Positions 42,470 through 52,037 of a DNA stretch of 64,000 nucleotides are shown here, piece by piece. Each line of letters begins with the position of its first letter. Position 1 is the first letter of the stretch. This DNA is from Maratus speciosus (lineage: Eukaryota; Arthropoda; Arachnida; Araneae; Salticidae). The notes beneath the pieces were generated by a model. That model was given only the letters and a program-made list of their open reading frames with translations. It made no database searches and was not told the origin of the DNA. Made by a program: the position numbers and the translations under genes. The stretch spans positions 28,896,087 through 28,960,086 of the forward strand of contig OZ010787.1 in the NCBI GenBank assembly GCA_963932465.1, given 5' to 3'.

Positions 42470-42919
42470 TTAATCCTCTCTCTGCGTCAGTAATTCTTCG
42501 CGATGAACGTCTTTTACAGAATTTTTATTTTTTTTCACCGGTTCTTTAACTTCTTAACGCTCAAATTAAATTACGGTTTAAAAATTCAAATCGCTTATTG
42601 GCACCACTTTTATGAAAAAGAAATATTCACCTTATTTAATGACAGGTTAAACGATATTAAAATATAGCCAATTTCACTATTTTATAAAACTGGTGGGAAT
42701 CAAACAACCTGAGTAAAAGATACAGCCCGTGAATATGGCGAGAGCGAGAATTAAGGGGCTAAAGGAGAAATTTTTGACTATAGTAATCGGGGAAAATGTC
42801 CTGATTAAATCAGACAAAGTTTTCGCAAAAATATAACTGGTGACAATAACCAAATAGTATTAATTAGACGGAAAAATGCATGTCCGAGAATATCTTGGGG
42901 TGCGCAGATCGAGGGTTAA
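42470..42919 (+). mobile_element. TTAA MITE, shell G, copy 2, middle of the nest
   Basis: TTAATCCTCTCTCTGCGTCA at the left, GCGCAGATCGAGGGTTAA at the right. The core is split by a C element after CACCGGTTCTTTAA; the rest of the core (AGGAGAAATTTTTG, GGGGAAAATGTCC) follows at 42763. Without the C element it would be about 237 bp, the size of G1. Confidence 0.85.
42546..42762 (-). mobile_element. TTAA MITE, shell C, copy 3, innermost
   Basis: 217 bp from TTAACTTCTTAACGCTC to GCGAGAATTAAGGGGCTAA (right TTAA mutated to CTAA). Core GGCACCACTTTTATG / AAACTGGTGGGAATC, arm CAGCCCGTGAATATGGCG. Confidence 0.85.
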
Positions 42920-43167
42920 TGCCACTCTGACACCGGTATTTTGGAATTGAAAATTTCCTTTTATTAAGTACATAAACAAAAGCTTTTACATATTTTGAAA
43001 TAAATTTGTAAATTCTGATGACAATCAATCATTTCAGTACTTTACGAACAGAAGTATTTTGCCTTTGAAAGGATTAAGTAAGGCAATGACGTATACGTAA
43101 AACCTTTTGGGAAAAAGCATACCAAGATTTTAAAGCTGGACTCACCACTGGTTGAATAAGTTTGAAC

Positions 43168-43412
43168 CAGTGGCGTGGCGTCCGGTCATCGCTGGATGCG
43201 GCGATGACCAAGCAATATTTTAAAACTCTTAATAAGCTTTTAAAACTCTACGATCCAGTTTTAGCAGAACATTTGGAGTTCATGTATAAGTGAAGGTAAG
43301 ATTTAAAGTTTCTTTTTTGAACATTCAACCATTGAATTTTAGAGTTAATAATTTTTCACCACAAACTTAAATAATTGCGATGACCACCGAAAATTTTCAC
43401 GCCACGCCACTG
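43168..43412. mobile_element. hAT MITE MM with perfect 8-bp duplication
   Basis: 245 bp. Ends CAGTGGCGTGGCGTCCGG and the complement of CAGTGGCGTGGCGTGAAAA. GTTTGAAC is repeated exactly on both sides (43160-43167, 43413-43420). GGTCATCGC is inverted near both ends. I do not see the shared ACCAG core in it, which makes it a useful contrast. Confidence 0.92.
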
Positions 43413-43503
43413 GTTTGAACGATAGCCATAAATTTAATTTAAAAAAAAAATCACAGAAAAAGATGATTGCAAAGGTGTATTTTTATGATTTTCTACACAC
43501 CTA

Positions 43504-43718
43504 TTAACCCTTTCCGGCACGGACAATTTTTATTGTAAAATGATGAAATGATTGTCTCACACCGGAATTTACAAACGACTTTTTTAGCTATTAAAAACAT
43601 GTTACTTTACATGTTCACTGTAAAAGCAAAATTTTACTAAATTATTCCTGGTGCCGTTCGTAAGTTTGGAATTAAAATTAGGTATCCTAAACTGGGCACA
43701 TTATGCCGGAACGGGTTA
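43504..43718 (-). mobile_element. TTAA MITE, shell B, copy 5
   Basis: TTAACCCTTTCCGGCACGGA at the left, TTATGCCGGAACGGGTTAG at the right (TTAA mutated to TTAG). Core TCACACCGGAATTTAC / TTATTCCTGGTGCCG. Confidence 0.9.
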
Positions 43719-44119
43719 GAGAATAATTTTGTTGTGGGTCTGTATGCATACCTATTTTTATAAGAACTTTGACAATATCAGTTGGAATATCAATATTTAT
43801 GTATTTCATTCGATTTGTCATCAATCATTACCCAAACGTTCGTACAATCCTCAAGGAATTTTGCGCCACTATTCAATATAAGAAAGTTTCTATTTAACTT
43901 TTAAAACACGGTATTCGTAACCGCCTCGTTTACTCTCAGAATTTATAATATTTTTATGCAGTTAAGTAAGGAAATAATCTGTTAAAATTTTGTTTTAGAA
44001 ATGTGCTAAAACTGTATCCCAAAATAAAATTTCCTTTGCTCATTTAACACCATTGATCAATTCCGAGTATAATGTTGTTTCTAAAACGATCCATTTGCCA
44101 CTATAGGCTTGCACTGGAT
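43719..44119. other. Spacer, nothing recognised
   Basis: No element or ORF supported. Confidence 0.5.
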
Positions 44120-44130
44120 CCTTAGTTCCG

Positions 44131-44375
44131 GCCCCACCAGTGGCCGAGAGGTTCTGCTCTCGAAGCTGGTAGACGGGAGGTGCTGGGTTCGATCCCAATC
44201 GCGCCCGTCGGCCTAATCGTTCGGAGTTTTCGTGGTTTTCTTCGAACCTTGGTTCTCCAAGCGTTAATACGGGTTAGGTTCCCTTAGAAAGACCTCCACG
44301 GAAGGCACTCCTCCCCATTAGGGCCTATATCCCACGTGCAGATAATTGGCTGACATAAATACAACCAACAACCAA
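44131..44375 (+). mobile_element. tRNA-derived SINE, full length
   Basis: 245 bp. The head has an RNA polymerase III A box TGGCCGAGAGG (44141-44151) and B box GGTTCGATCCC (44186-44196) with tRNA-like spacing. It is followed by a tRNA-unrelated body and a (CAAC)-rich tail. The 11-bp direct repeat CCTTAGTTCCG flanks it exactly (44120-44130, 44376-44386). The pol III boxes suggest it was transcribed from its own promoter and inserted by a partner LINE that is not in the window. Confidence 0.9.
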
Positions 44376-44386
44376 CCTTAGTTCCG

Positions 44387-44999
44387 CACACGCTTAAGAT
44401 ATGGCAATGGATGAAATGGGTGGTTAGGTGAGATAAAGGTGGATATATACGGGGTGTCCACTCTCAACGGTGTTCAATGGCTAATTCCAAATTAGTTAGT
44501 CACAGACATATAGTTCCAAGTACAAAAATGTTTTAAAAGAGGTAAAGAAGTATATTAAAAGCAACTTGGGTAAATAAAAACACTTCATAAAAAATTACGA
44601 ATTTTAAATTTTTATACGGTCACCGGTCCTATAAGTTATATTTAGTAAAATATCCCTGTTACACTGAGAAGACAGACAAAAAAGTCCCGTTATTCTACGA
44701 TTAAAATTGACCTAGTAATAGCTGCTTTAATTTGGAGCATATTTTTTGCTGCAAATTAGGGGTCATTCACAAATGTATTAGAAATATAATTACGACAGAT
44801 ATAATTAAAAAAAAATAGTTGAGAGTAAAATTAACATTGCAATATAAAATTTAAATCTTTAATTATTCTGACATATTAATGCAAAATATACAATTTGTAA
44901 TAAACATTTAATAAGAACAAACCCCAGAATTTTTGTTAAATAAAATGACGAAAAATAACAGCCTTAATTCTTTACAAAATGATACATACATTAAAATGT
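44387..44999. other. Spacer, nothing recognised
   Basis: GGGGTGTCCACTCTCAACGG near 44452 resembles the end of a transposon, but no partner is seen. Confidence 0.45.
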
Positions 45000-45598
45000 T
45001 ATTGGATCACACTAGCGTGCAAAAGTTGGATTGTGTCATGATTTTTAGCTTTTGAAAATTTATTCTTATGTAGTCTGTGCCTCAGAATCCGAAATTGACC
45101 CTTACATTTTACGACCACGTAAAGATATTTTGCAAATCGTAAATTTTAAAGTTAAAAAAAGGAAAAAAATAGCGAGAATTTGATACTATAAAAATAGATG
45201 TGATTTTTGTGCTTTTAACTTTTGATAATTGATTTTTATGTATTTTTTACGGCTAAATCCAATCCGAAAAAGACCTTCATTTTTAACCATGACGTCAGGA
45301 TTTTTCGCAAATTGTAAATTTAAAGTTAAAAGTTCAAAGTTAAAATTGAACCTCCTCCCCACCTCATCGGACCCCTCAGCTGTTTAGCTCTAAGAATCCC
45401 AAGCGAAAGAATTGAATAAATTACTGAATTAAATTAAATTAAATTAAATTAAATTAAATTTAAAAAGTTTTACATCTGTTTTATAGTATCAGAATTTCGC
45501 TATATTTTAATTTTGACATTTACGATTTGTAAAAAAATTCTAACGTAATTGTTAAAATGAAGGACATTTCCAGATTCAGTGCTAAAAAGTACATAAAA

Positions 45599-45777
45599 CA
45601 GGGTTCGTACGGGTCCTTGAATTTCCAGACTAAAAAATTATTTGGTACCAGTATTTTCTTATAGAAAATACCTCCTCAAATAAGGCGAAATTTCGCCCGC
45701 TTAAACTAGATTTGTTTTTCCATTAAAAAATATTTTGATGTTTGGCCTTGAAAATAACGGTACCTGCACGAACCCTG
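45599..45777. mobile_element. hAT-like MITE, shell K, copy 4
   Basis: 179 bp. CAGGGTTCGTACGGGTCC at the left, inverted as GGTACCTGCACGAACCCTG at the right. Core GGTACCAGTATTTTC ... TATTTTGATG, with GGCGAAATTTCGCC in the middle. Inserted within a satellite unit. Confidence 0.85.
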
Positions 45778-45902
45778 TAAAAATCAATTATGAAAAGTTA
45801 AAAAACACGGCCATCTCCTATGTTTTATAGTATACGATTTTTGTTATTTTTTAACTTTGGCAATTTATGATTTGTGAAAAATCCTGATACGTTCGTTACA
45901 AA

Positions 45903-46108
45903 TTAACCCTTTGCACTCGACGGTTCCGCTGCGGAGACATAATCTTTCTTTGCAAAATTTGTTTCTAGCACCAGTAATAAAGGAAAATAAAATGTATCTT
46001 ATTTAAACAAAGCATTTTTGAAATTGTTTGCTTGGACGAAACTTCTTTTAAAAAAGTGATGCCCATTGAATAAAATTCGTGTAAGAGACGCCGAGGGCAA
46101 AGGGTTAA
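45903..46108 (+). mobile_element. TTAA MITE, shell I, copy 2
   Basis: 206 bp. TTAACCCTTTGCACTCGACG at the left, CGCCGAGGGCAAAGGGTTAA at the right. Core AGCACCAGTAATAAAGG / AAAAAGTGATGCCC. It sits in a TTAA of a satellite unit, which resumes with ACGAATTTTCGGATTC. Confidence 0.9.
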
Positions 46109-46212
46109 ACGAATTTTCGGATTCAGTGCTAAAAATTACAAAAAAATTTAAATGGTGAAGGGACTCATAATTCGGCAGCTATGCCTGTATATTTATATAT
46201 AAAATATAGTAT

Positions 46213-46557
46213 TTAACCATTTAAAGGACTTGCCTGCAAATGCAACTGCTTACTCATGATATACAGAATATTTTATTAAAATTTTGCTTTTACATCACGG
46301 ATGCAAGCGCAGCGCCACAAATGACCGATGGCTACCACTAAATTTTAATAATGTTTCTCGCCTTGTTTAATGTCAAGATTTCTGATATTTAAAAATGTGC
46401 AGAATACTTTTAAACTTTAGTGGTTAGAATCAGCATTTGTGGCGCAGAAATTTCAGCCCTTTATATGTACTGGAGAAAAGCAAGTATTATTTTCTAATTT
46501 ATTTATTTGTAAATTCTGGTGTTAGTTAATCCTTTACAAATAAAATTACGCACTTAA
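46213..46557 (+). mobile_element. Decayed TTAA element with nested MITE CC
   Basis: TTAACCATTTAAAGGACTTG at the left and ACGCACTTAA at the right. The interior has AATATTTTATTAAAATTTTGC and AAATTCTGGTGTTAG, as in shell B. MITE CC (46311-46446, ends GCGCCACAAATG, core CTACCACTAAATTTTA / AAACTTTAGTGGTTAG) interrupts it. Confidence 0.6.
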
Positions 46558-46992
46558 GCAAACTTCCAAGAGCAGGCGGATCTAACTTTAACAGATTTTA
46601 TTTATCTAAAACACAACACTTTTAAATTATCACTAGAATTCACTATCCATATTTCACAAGTATAAAATCGACACCTCCACGCTTCAAGTTTTTCATTCCA
46701 CCTCGTTTTTTTTGGTTATTTAAGCTATGAGGTATTCGCTACGGCTTTTGCCGGCATGACCTCAAATGATCACAAAAATGGCGTTATTTCCTTGGGACAA
46801 ACCACAAATTCAACCTTCCTCCACGAGGAAAAAAGGCAGAACCTCCACCTCGTTCTGTAGTTTCCAGCTCTTCTGACAATCCTCATCCTATCGTTGCCAG
46901 TTTCCTTTGCATAAGTTCAGCGGCAAACGTTGGATTTCAAATAGGTCCATTCTAGGCGATGAAGTTTTTCCGCTGCATTCACAACTTTGACA
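46558..46992 (-). repeat. 3' LTR of the old element (left border uncertain)
   Basis: On the minus strand it begins TGTCAAAGTTGTGAATGC right after the polypurine tract. AATAAA occurs downstream in a plausible polyadenylation position. The outer limit cannot be fixed because no second LTR is available; 46558 is the edge of the neighbouring TTAA element. It contains a 136-bp retroposon. Confidence 0.5.
46708..46843 (-). mobile_element. Short retroposon with (TAAC)n-type tail, copy 2
   Basis: 136 bp on the minus strand, from GGTTCTGCCTTTTTTCC to ACCTCATAGCTTAAATAACC and an A-rich tail. The 11-bp direct repeat TCCACCTCGTT flanks it exactly (46697-46707, 46844-46854). Same 5' start as copy 1. Confidence 0.85.
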
Positions 46993-47132
46993 CCTCCCCT
47001 CTATGAGATAACACAAAAAAACTATAACTACAATACAACACATACACTAAAGCAACATCACAAAGTTATAGATATTAGAAAGTTGGACAACTAATGATTT
47101 TCAGAAAATAAATTAAGGAGCTAAGTTACAGT

Positions 47133-47565
47133 TCAAAATTCATCAAAAGTCAATCTTGACATAAAATCTGCATTAGAATGTCTAGAACCTTTGCGATAAG
47201 TTACAGTTAAATTGCACCTCTGTAAAGCCAGAGACCAGCGAGCCAATTTTGCACCGTGCGGAACGCTACTCATACGAAAAGTGAGTGGATTGTTATCCGA
47301 GATGACGTCAATCTCTGAACCAAATATCCAAGAGTCAAATTTCTTCAGAGCCTCGATCACGCTGTATGCTTCTCTCTATATAGTAGACCAACGCGTCTGT
47401 GTATCTGTAAGTTTCTTACTGAAAAATACAATGGGTATCTCTTGTGCTTGATCATCTAACTGAGCCAAACAAGCGCCGACAGCGTTAGCCGAAGCGTCAG
47501 AGTAAAGCTGAAATGGTCGGTCGAGTTTATGGGTAAACATTAATGACATTTGTGACATTTTTTTC
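47133..47565 (-). pseudogene. RNase H domain of the old element
   Basis: Two frames, 47376-47558 and 47133-47360, separated by a stop. The first has FQLYSDASANAVGACLAQ, the first catalytic Asp region of RNase H, then FFSKKLTDTQTRWST. The second has VISDNNPLTF, the conserved D-x-N/H-PL step, and KGSRHSNADFMSRL, where H and D complete the site. It normally degrades the RNA strand of the RNA/DNA hybrid during reverse transcription. It is the last coding domain, directly before the polypurine tract. Confidence 0.85.
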
Positions 47566-48520
47566 TTTTAGCTTCCTGAATGCACTCTCAGCGTCTGAAT
47601 TCCATGGAGTCAAATTGGCAACTTTTTTTCTCTTAATATTAGCTAAGGGTAAAACTAAAGCCGAGAAATTTGAAATATAATCCCGGTAATAACATCAAAG
47701 CGCAACAAATTTTGTAACTCTTTCTTTTTAGAAGGCCTAGATATTTTCTGTGTAGTTTCTACTTTCAATGAATTGGGCGAATGTTTTCCTGATCCGATCA
47801 CATGACCTAGAAATTTCACTTTCTTTCTAGCAAAATTACATGTTCACAAATTTACAGTCAATCCTGCATCTCTCATGCACTGGAATATTTGTCGAAGATG
47901 TTCAAGTGTTCTACCCATGTTTGAGAGAATCTGGCTACATCGTCTATATATGCAATATATTTTATGTTATTGAAACAACCTATCCATAGATTTCTGAAAT
48001 GTACAGCGCTCGCAGTGTTCCTAAAATTTTCGCACTTCGCTACCAGTATTTTAAATAAGAATTCTTCGTGGTAGATTCCTTTAACGTAATAAAACTATAC
48101 AATAAAGATTATCGTTTTAAAATAGTGGTAGCAAAGTGCAAAAATTTTAGGAACGCTACGAGCCCTGAATGTACTTCCAGCATTTTTCAAGCCAAATGGC
48201 ATGACTGACCATTGGTAATGGTCGGAATGTGTGACAAAAGCTGTAAAAGGCTTCGATTCATCCACCATTGGAATCTGCCAATAGACCTTCGTTAAGTCTG
48301 ATATTGTATAAAAATTCGCTTTCCCAACCTCATATAACAAATCTTTCACAATTTTCATTGGCTACGCAACTTGTATGGTAAAACTATTCAAATGTTTGAA
48401 ATACACACATAATCTAACAGTTCCATACTTCTTTGTGATGCACACAACTGAGTGTGCCCACTCGCTATTCCTAGGTTCTATCAATCCCTGCTCAAGTAAT
48501 TCGCAAATTTAGCGATCCAC
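47566..48520 (-). pseudogene. Reverse transcriptase domain of the old element, split
   Basis: The 5' part (48095-48358 and upstream) has FYTISDLTKVYWQIPM with the first catalytic Asp, then FVTHSDHYQWSVMPFGLKNA. A MITE cuts the frame right after it (48004-48167). Beyond it, the YIDDVARFSQ box with the two further catalytic aspartates and an FLGHVIG-type motif are readable in shifted frames. Gypsy-type RT. Upstream sequence shows the N-terminal RT region directly after integrase. At least four stops or shifts. Confidence 0.85.
48004..48167. mobile_element. hAT-like MITE inside the RT domain
   Basis: 164 bp with ends CAGCGCTCGCAGTGTTCC and the complement of CAGGGCTCGTAGCGTTCC. Core CTACCAGTATTTTAAAT / AAAATAGTGGTAGCAAAG. 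GAAATGTA and GAATGTA flank it as a slightly altered 8-bp duplication of RT coding sequence. Confidence 0.85.
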
Positions 48521-48670
48521 TTCCTTCTGCAAAGTTATGGAAATTCTATATGGCGATAATTCCTTCGGAGGACACTCAGCAGTAATTCGAATGGTATGAC
48601 CATCCACTTTTGCCAATCCTGGTTTTTTGCTGAACAAATCGTGAGAGTTTTCCAAAATCGTAATAATTTC

Positions 48671-50036
48671 CTATTTGTGAACATCACTCAAACCTTCGTA
48701 TTCTTCCAAAACAAATCTTTCTATATTATCCACTTTTTTCTCCTTCGTAATCGCTGGAATATAAGAATTGCCGCCACTGGAGTCTTTTCCATCTGGAACA
48801 CAGTACAGGTCTCCAAAATCACAGTCTTTTTCAAATATCAGCCCTATGTGCTGAACTCTCGCAATAAAAGGACGTATTTTCACATGCAGGTTTCTTGTGC
48901 TACCATCATCCAGCTTCACGAGTACACAATGTGGTCTAGTAATTTCAATCACTGTGGTTGGTCCAATCCTTGTTTTCAATAATTTGTGAGACGACGATGG
49001 GTGTAAAATCAACACCTGATTTCCAACTCAAAACTTTTTTTCTCGAGACTGAAGATTGAAACGACAAGTATAGTCAGACTGATTTCGGTCAGCATTTTCT
49101 GATGCGATCTTATGCGCATTCTCCAATCTCTCGTGTAATCCCTCCATGTACTGCTCTATAAAAGTAGAGGCTGTCAGGGGTATTTTCCTCTTGCCAATCT
49201 AAAACTACTTTAACAAATTCTGAGTTCCGGGAGAAATTCGACTATTCACCTACTGGAAAGGTGACATTTCGGTAGTACTATGTGTACTTCCCTATAAACA
49301 AACAGCAGATAAGGTAAATGCAAATCCCAATCACAACCATCGGCCTGAATATTCTTATTTAACATGTCTTTTAGAACTTTATTCCATCGTTCCACTGCTG
49401 CCATACTTTCTGGCTGCTCAGGAGTTGAAAATCTGGGAGCTACACCCAAAGTAGCTAAAATCGCATCGTTCAGTTGCGAAGTAAAATTTGGCTCTTGATC
49501 TGTGCATATAGCAACTGGGAATCCAGTTTGGGTAAATATTATCATTAAAACTTCACATGTGGTTTTTGTGGTTATATTGTTGACTTGTACCGCCTCGGCC
49601 CACCTGGTACACAAGACAACAGCAGATATCACATATTTATGACCTCTACGATAAGGCGGTTCTAAAGGTCCAATACAATCAAGACTCCACAACTCGATTG
49701 GGTTTTCCGGTCGCACCAAAGGACGTATAGGTACCCTATCCCTATATGTGATAGTCCTTCTTAATTGACATTATTTGCAACTTGCACAAAAATTTTTAAC
49801 ATCTTTTTCAATCCCGTCCAGTAAAAGGAATATTTGATTCTCTGTTTCATCTTCTATTCTCCCAGATGGCCTGGCAAAGGAATTTCATGAGCAACGAATA
49901 AAATATGTTGTCTCCTACATAGAGGCAATGCTATTTGTTTCGCATCTTCACCGCACACATTTTCAGAATGCATTAGTATACCTTCCTCTATAAAGTAAGC
50001 ATTTCTGTTATTTTTAGCCATTTTCCAAGGAATCAT
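48671..50036 (-). pseudogene. Integrase of the old element
   Basis: The N-terminal zinc domain is in 49740-50036: histidines in VAHEIPLPGHLG, then cysteines after a stop. The catalytic core (49246-49719) shows the first Asp in LWSLDCIGPLEP, the second in CTDQEPNF and the Glu in AAVERWNKVL, the D,D(35)E layout. A C-terminal part at 48671-49015 (RIGPTTVIEI, LDDGSTRNLHVKIRPF) is the GPY/F-like DNA-binding module. Here the integrase lies 5' of RT, opposite to ordinary gypsy elements. Confidence 0.85.
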
Positions 50037-50560
50037 TAGCTTTTTGTATTACGAGAAAAGATTCCTTTATTCTTCCCTCACTCTCATCATTTTTATTTCC
50101 AGCTTGTTCTCTTTCACCAAAATCATTTATCTCATGATCTCCAGTAGTATCTTCCTCAGAATTAAAGTTCTGCCTTCCGTCAACCTCATTGTCCGTTTGT
50201 GGATCATTTTCATCGTCCGAACTAACACCACCAATAAGACTGGTGATAGTCGCTGCTCTAGTATACAATATAACATTATGCTTCAACGCTTCATAAGCAG
50301 TTGGGCTTATTAACATATCATTCACCAGTTTTTTGGAAACAGCACAACTTACGGGAACCTCTCCGTGGACTTTATAATCCATTCTCATTGCTATTATTCT
50401 TAACGGAGTGACTTCACTCTCTTTTAACGCTGAGGAGATCTCGATCCTTCCTTCTCCCTCACCAGCTATACCTTGATTAAATCTGCTCGTAGCACCGAAA
50501 TATGAGCACCAGAATCATAGTTTCTGTTCAAAACCTTACCTCCACATCTAATTTTCACTA
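50014..50560 (-). pseudogene. Protease region of the old element
   Basis: The aspartic protease active site DSG lies at 50508-50516 in NYDSGAHISVLRADL, the normal retroviral-type D-S/T-G. An acidic linker (GGVSSDDENDPQTDNE) follows at 50014-50388 before the integrase. One stop separates the two parts. Confidence 0.7.
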
Positions 50561-50569
50561 TTTCCTATT

Positions 50570-51700
50570 CATCACACTCTCCATTCTTTCCCACTTATTC
50601 AGATTCCGGTATTGTTATTCTGGCGGTCAATATTGACGATCGGTCTTCCCCAGTTTTTTCGGCAGATTGCACCGAGTTTGTCTGTGCTCTCTGTGCAACT
50701 GGAGCTCTACGTTTATTTGGACTGCACGGAACCTTTTGACCTTCCCCTCCGCAAGAATAAAAAGTATATTTATTCGATATTCGTGTCTTTGCTTTATAAG
50801 TATGTGTCCGGTTTCTGATACGATGCAAAACTATCATTCCTATTGTAAACATATTTAGGATTAAAGGAAAAAATATTTTTCCTATCCTGGAACCCATATT
50901 TCTTAGCTAGCTTCTTGCAGTTCTCTCGTACGCTTTCATAAAGATCAAGCTTCTTAGTGGGGGACACAATTTTCGGCCATTCTTTTTAACTGATCGGTTA
51001 CCATCAAATCTTTCAGAGAATTAAAATCGACAATTTGAAGTCCATCAATCCATGTCTTTAATTCAAACACGAATTCTGGCCATGTCCGTTCTGAGTTTCG
51101 TTGGTGGTCCACAAATTTCTTACGAAATTTTTCGGGACTCAACTTAAATCGCTTTAACAAAATCTTTTTTATATAATAAATGTCCTCAATTTTTTCCTCT
51201 GACTCACGTGCAAGAAAGTGAAAAATATCCGATGGCAATAAAGCCAACAAACTTGGCACCCAATGTTTCGGGTCCGAGCAAATCCTCTTTGCTTGACGTT
51301 CAAAAATGGACAAATACAGAACAATGTCATCATACAGAACAATGTCATCATCCCCAACATTAGATTTTGGCATGAGTTTTGTAAACTCTATTCCGTAATT
51401 ATAAACTGTCATGTCTGCTCCAGTCTTAGATTCCATAATTTCACTGGTCCTTCCCATCCTAAATTTCTCCAATTCAAACTCTCTATCCTCTCTCTCTGAC
51501 GCAAGTTTTTCCCTTTCCTGTCTTGCTTCTACAATTGTTTCCAATAATACCCTCACGAATTCGGCCTCATAATTCTTACTTGCCATAATCAATTACTTTA
51601 TATAAACTATTCTTGCATCCCGACTAGACTGTTCTCCCAACTCCTCTGCCACACATCGCAAATCCTTCTTACGACCTTTTCCAAAAAATGACATTTTTTT
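50570..51700 (-). pseudogene. gag of the old element
   Basis: Begins MSFFGKGRKKDL near 51695; a stop precedes the main frame at 50954-51592. That frame has an N-terminal Glu/Arg-rich coiled coil (EARQEREKLASEREDREF), a capsid-like part (LYLSIFERQAKRI, WVPSLLALLPSDI) and KDLMVTDQLKRM near its end. The motif DDIVLY is duplicated in tandem by an 18-bp repeat at about 51315-51350. After a frameshift, 50595-50897 carries a degenerate zinc knuckle (YSCGGEGQKVPC, with the first Cys and the His lost). Confidence 0.8.
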
Positions 51701-51809
51701 CTTTACCAATAGCCTGACCAAAGTTTTAAAATTGTTCAACCAATTCGTCAAAACCACAATCCAATTCAATATCACCAATGCTACTATATGTAACCACAGC
51801 ATTTACACT

Positions 51810-52037
51810 CAGTGTTGCCAGATGGCCTACTTTTTTTAAATTCAGATTCTTGATTGGCACCACTTTTTTGAAATGGTAAAATGCGCCTTATTTAATGACA
51901 TATTAATAAAGGCGAAAGCAAAGGCAATTGGTCCAAATATTGATCGATATATCTGAAGATAGATTTTTTTTCATTAAATATGTCAAATATTACTTAACGA
52001 AATTTCTGGTAAAAGGTCCTTGAAGCTTACGAGCCTT
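51810..52037. mobile_element. Mixed MITE: EE left end, K-like right end
   Basis: The left end CAGTGTTGCCAGATGGCC with TTGATTGGCACCAC is EE type. The right end CTTACGAGCCTTG is of the CAGGCTCGTA type. The core is present (AATGCGCCTTATTTAATG ... AAATTTCTGGT). Either two elements joined by deletion or an exchange of ends. Confidence 0.5.

Larger units (their letters stand above)
42435..43073 (+). mobile_element. TTAA MITE, shell A, copy 15, outermost of a triple nest
   Basis: The left terminal ~20 bases are missing. TTTTGGACCACTTAATTTTAAT is interrupted at TTAA by a G element, and the A sequence resumes at 42920 with GCCACTCTGACACCGG. It ends TTTTGCCTTTGAAAGGATTAA. Confidence 0.8.
45000..46150. 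repeat. Two ~172-bp tandem arrays facing each other
   Basis: A unit of roughly 170-175 bp contains AATTTACGATTTGTAAAAAA, a CGT...AAAATGAAGG step, TTCGGATTCAGTGCTAAAAA, ACATAAAAATCAATTAT and AAAAGTTAAAA. On the left (45010-45340) about two units run on the minus strand. On the right (45480-46150) about two to three run on the plus strand, interrupted by K4 and I2. The centre is a TTAAA microsatellite (45427-45462). Looks like an inverted duplication of a satellite fragment. Confidence 0.7.
46558..51810 (-). mobile_element. Old LTR retrotransposon, integrase upstream of RT
   Basis: Minus-strand Ty3/gypsy-type element in the order gag, protease, integrase, RT, RNase H. The 3' LTR is recognisable (to 46992), preceded by the polypurine tract AGAGGGGAGG (46993-47002). 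The 5' side ends abruptly at 51810 against a MITE end, and no matching 5' LTR is found. Every domain contains stops or frameshifts, a hAT-like MITE splits RT, and a retroposon sits in the LTR. An ancient, dead copy of a family related to the element at 52977-59964. Confidence 0.85.

Noticed and set aside
45427..45462. Origin-like AT repeat (TTAAA)n
   Set aside because: A short microsatellite at the centre of an inverted repeat; nothing else suggests a replication origin.
48596..48982. 128-codon plus-strand ORF
   Set aside because: Exact antisense of the integrase C-terminal region of the old retrotransposon.
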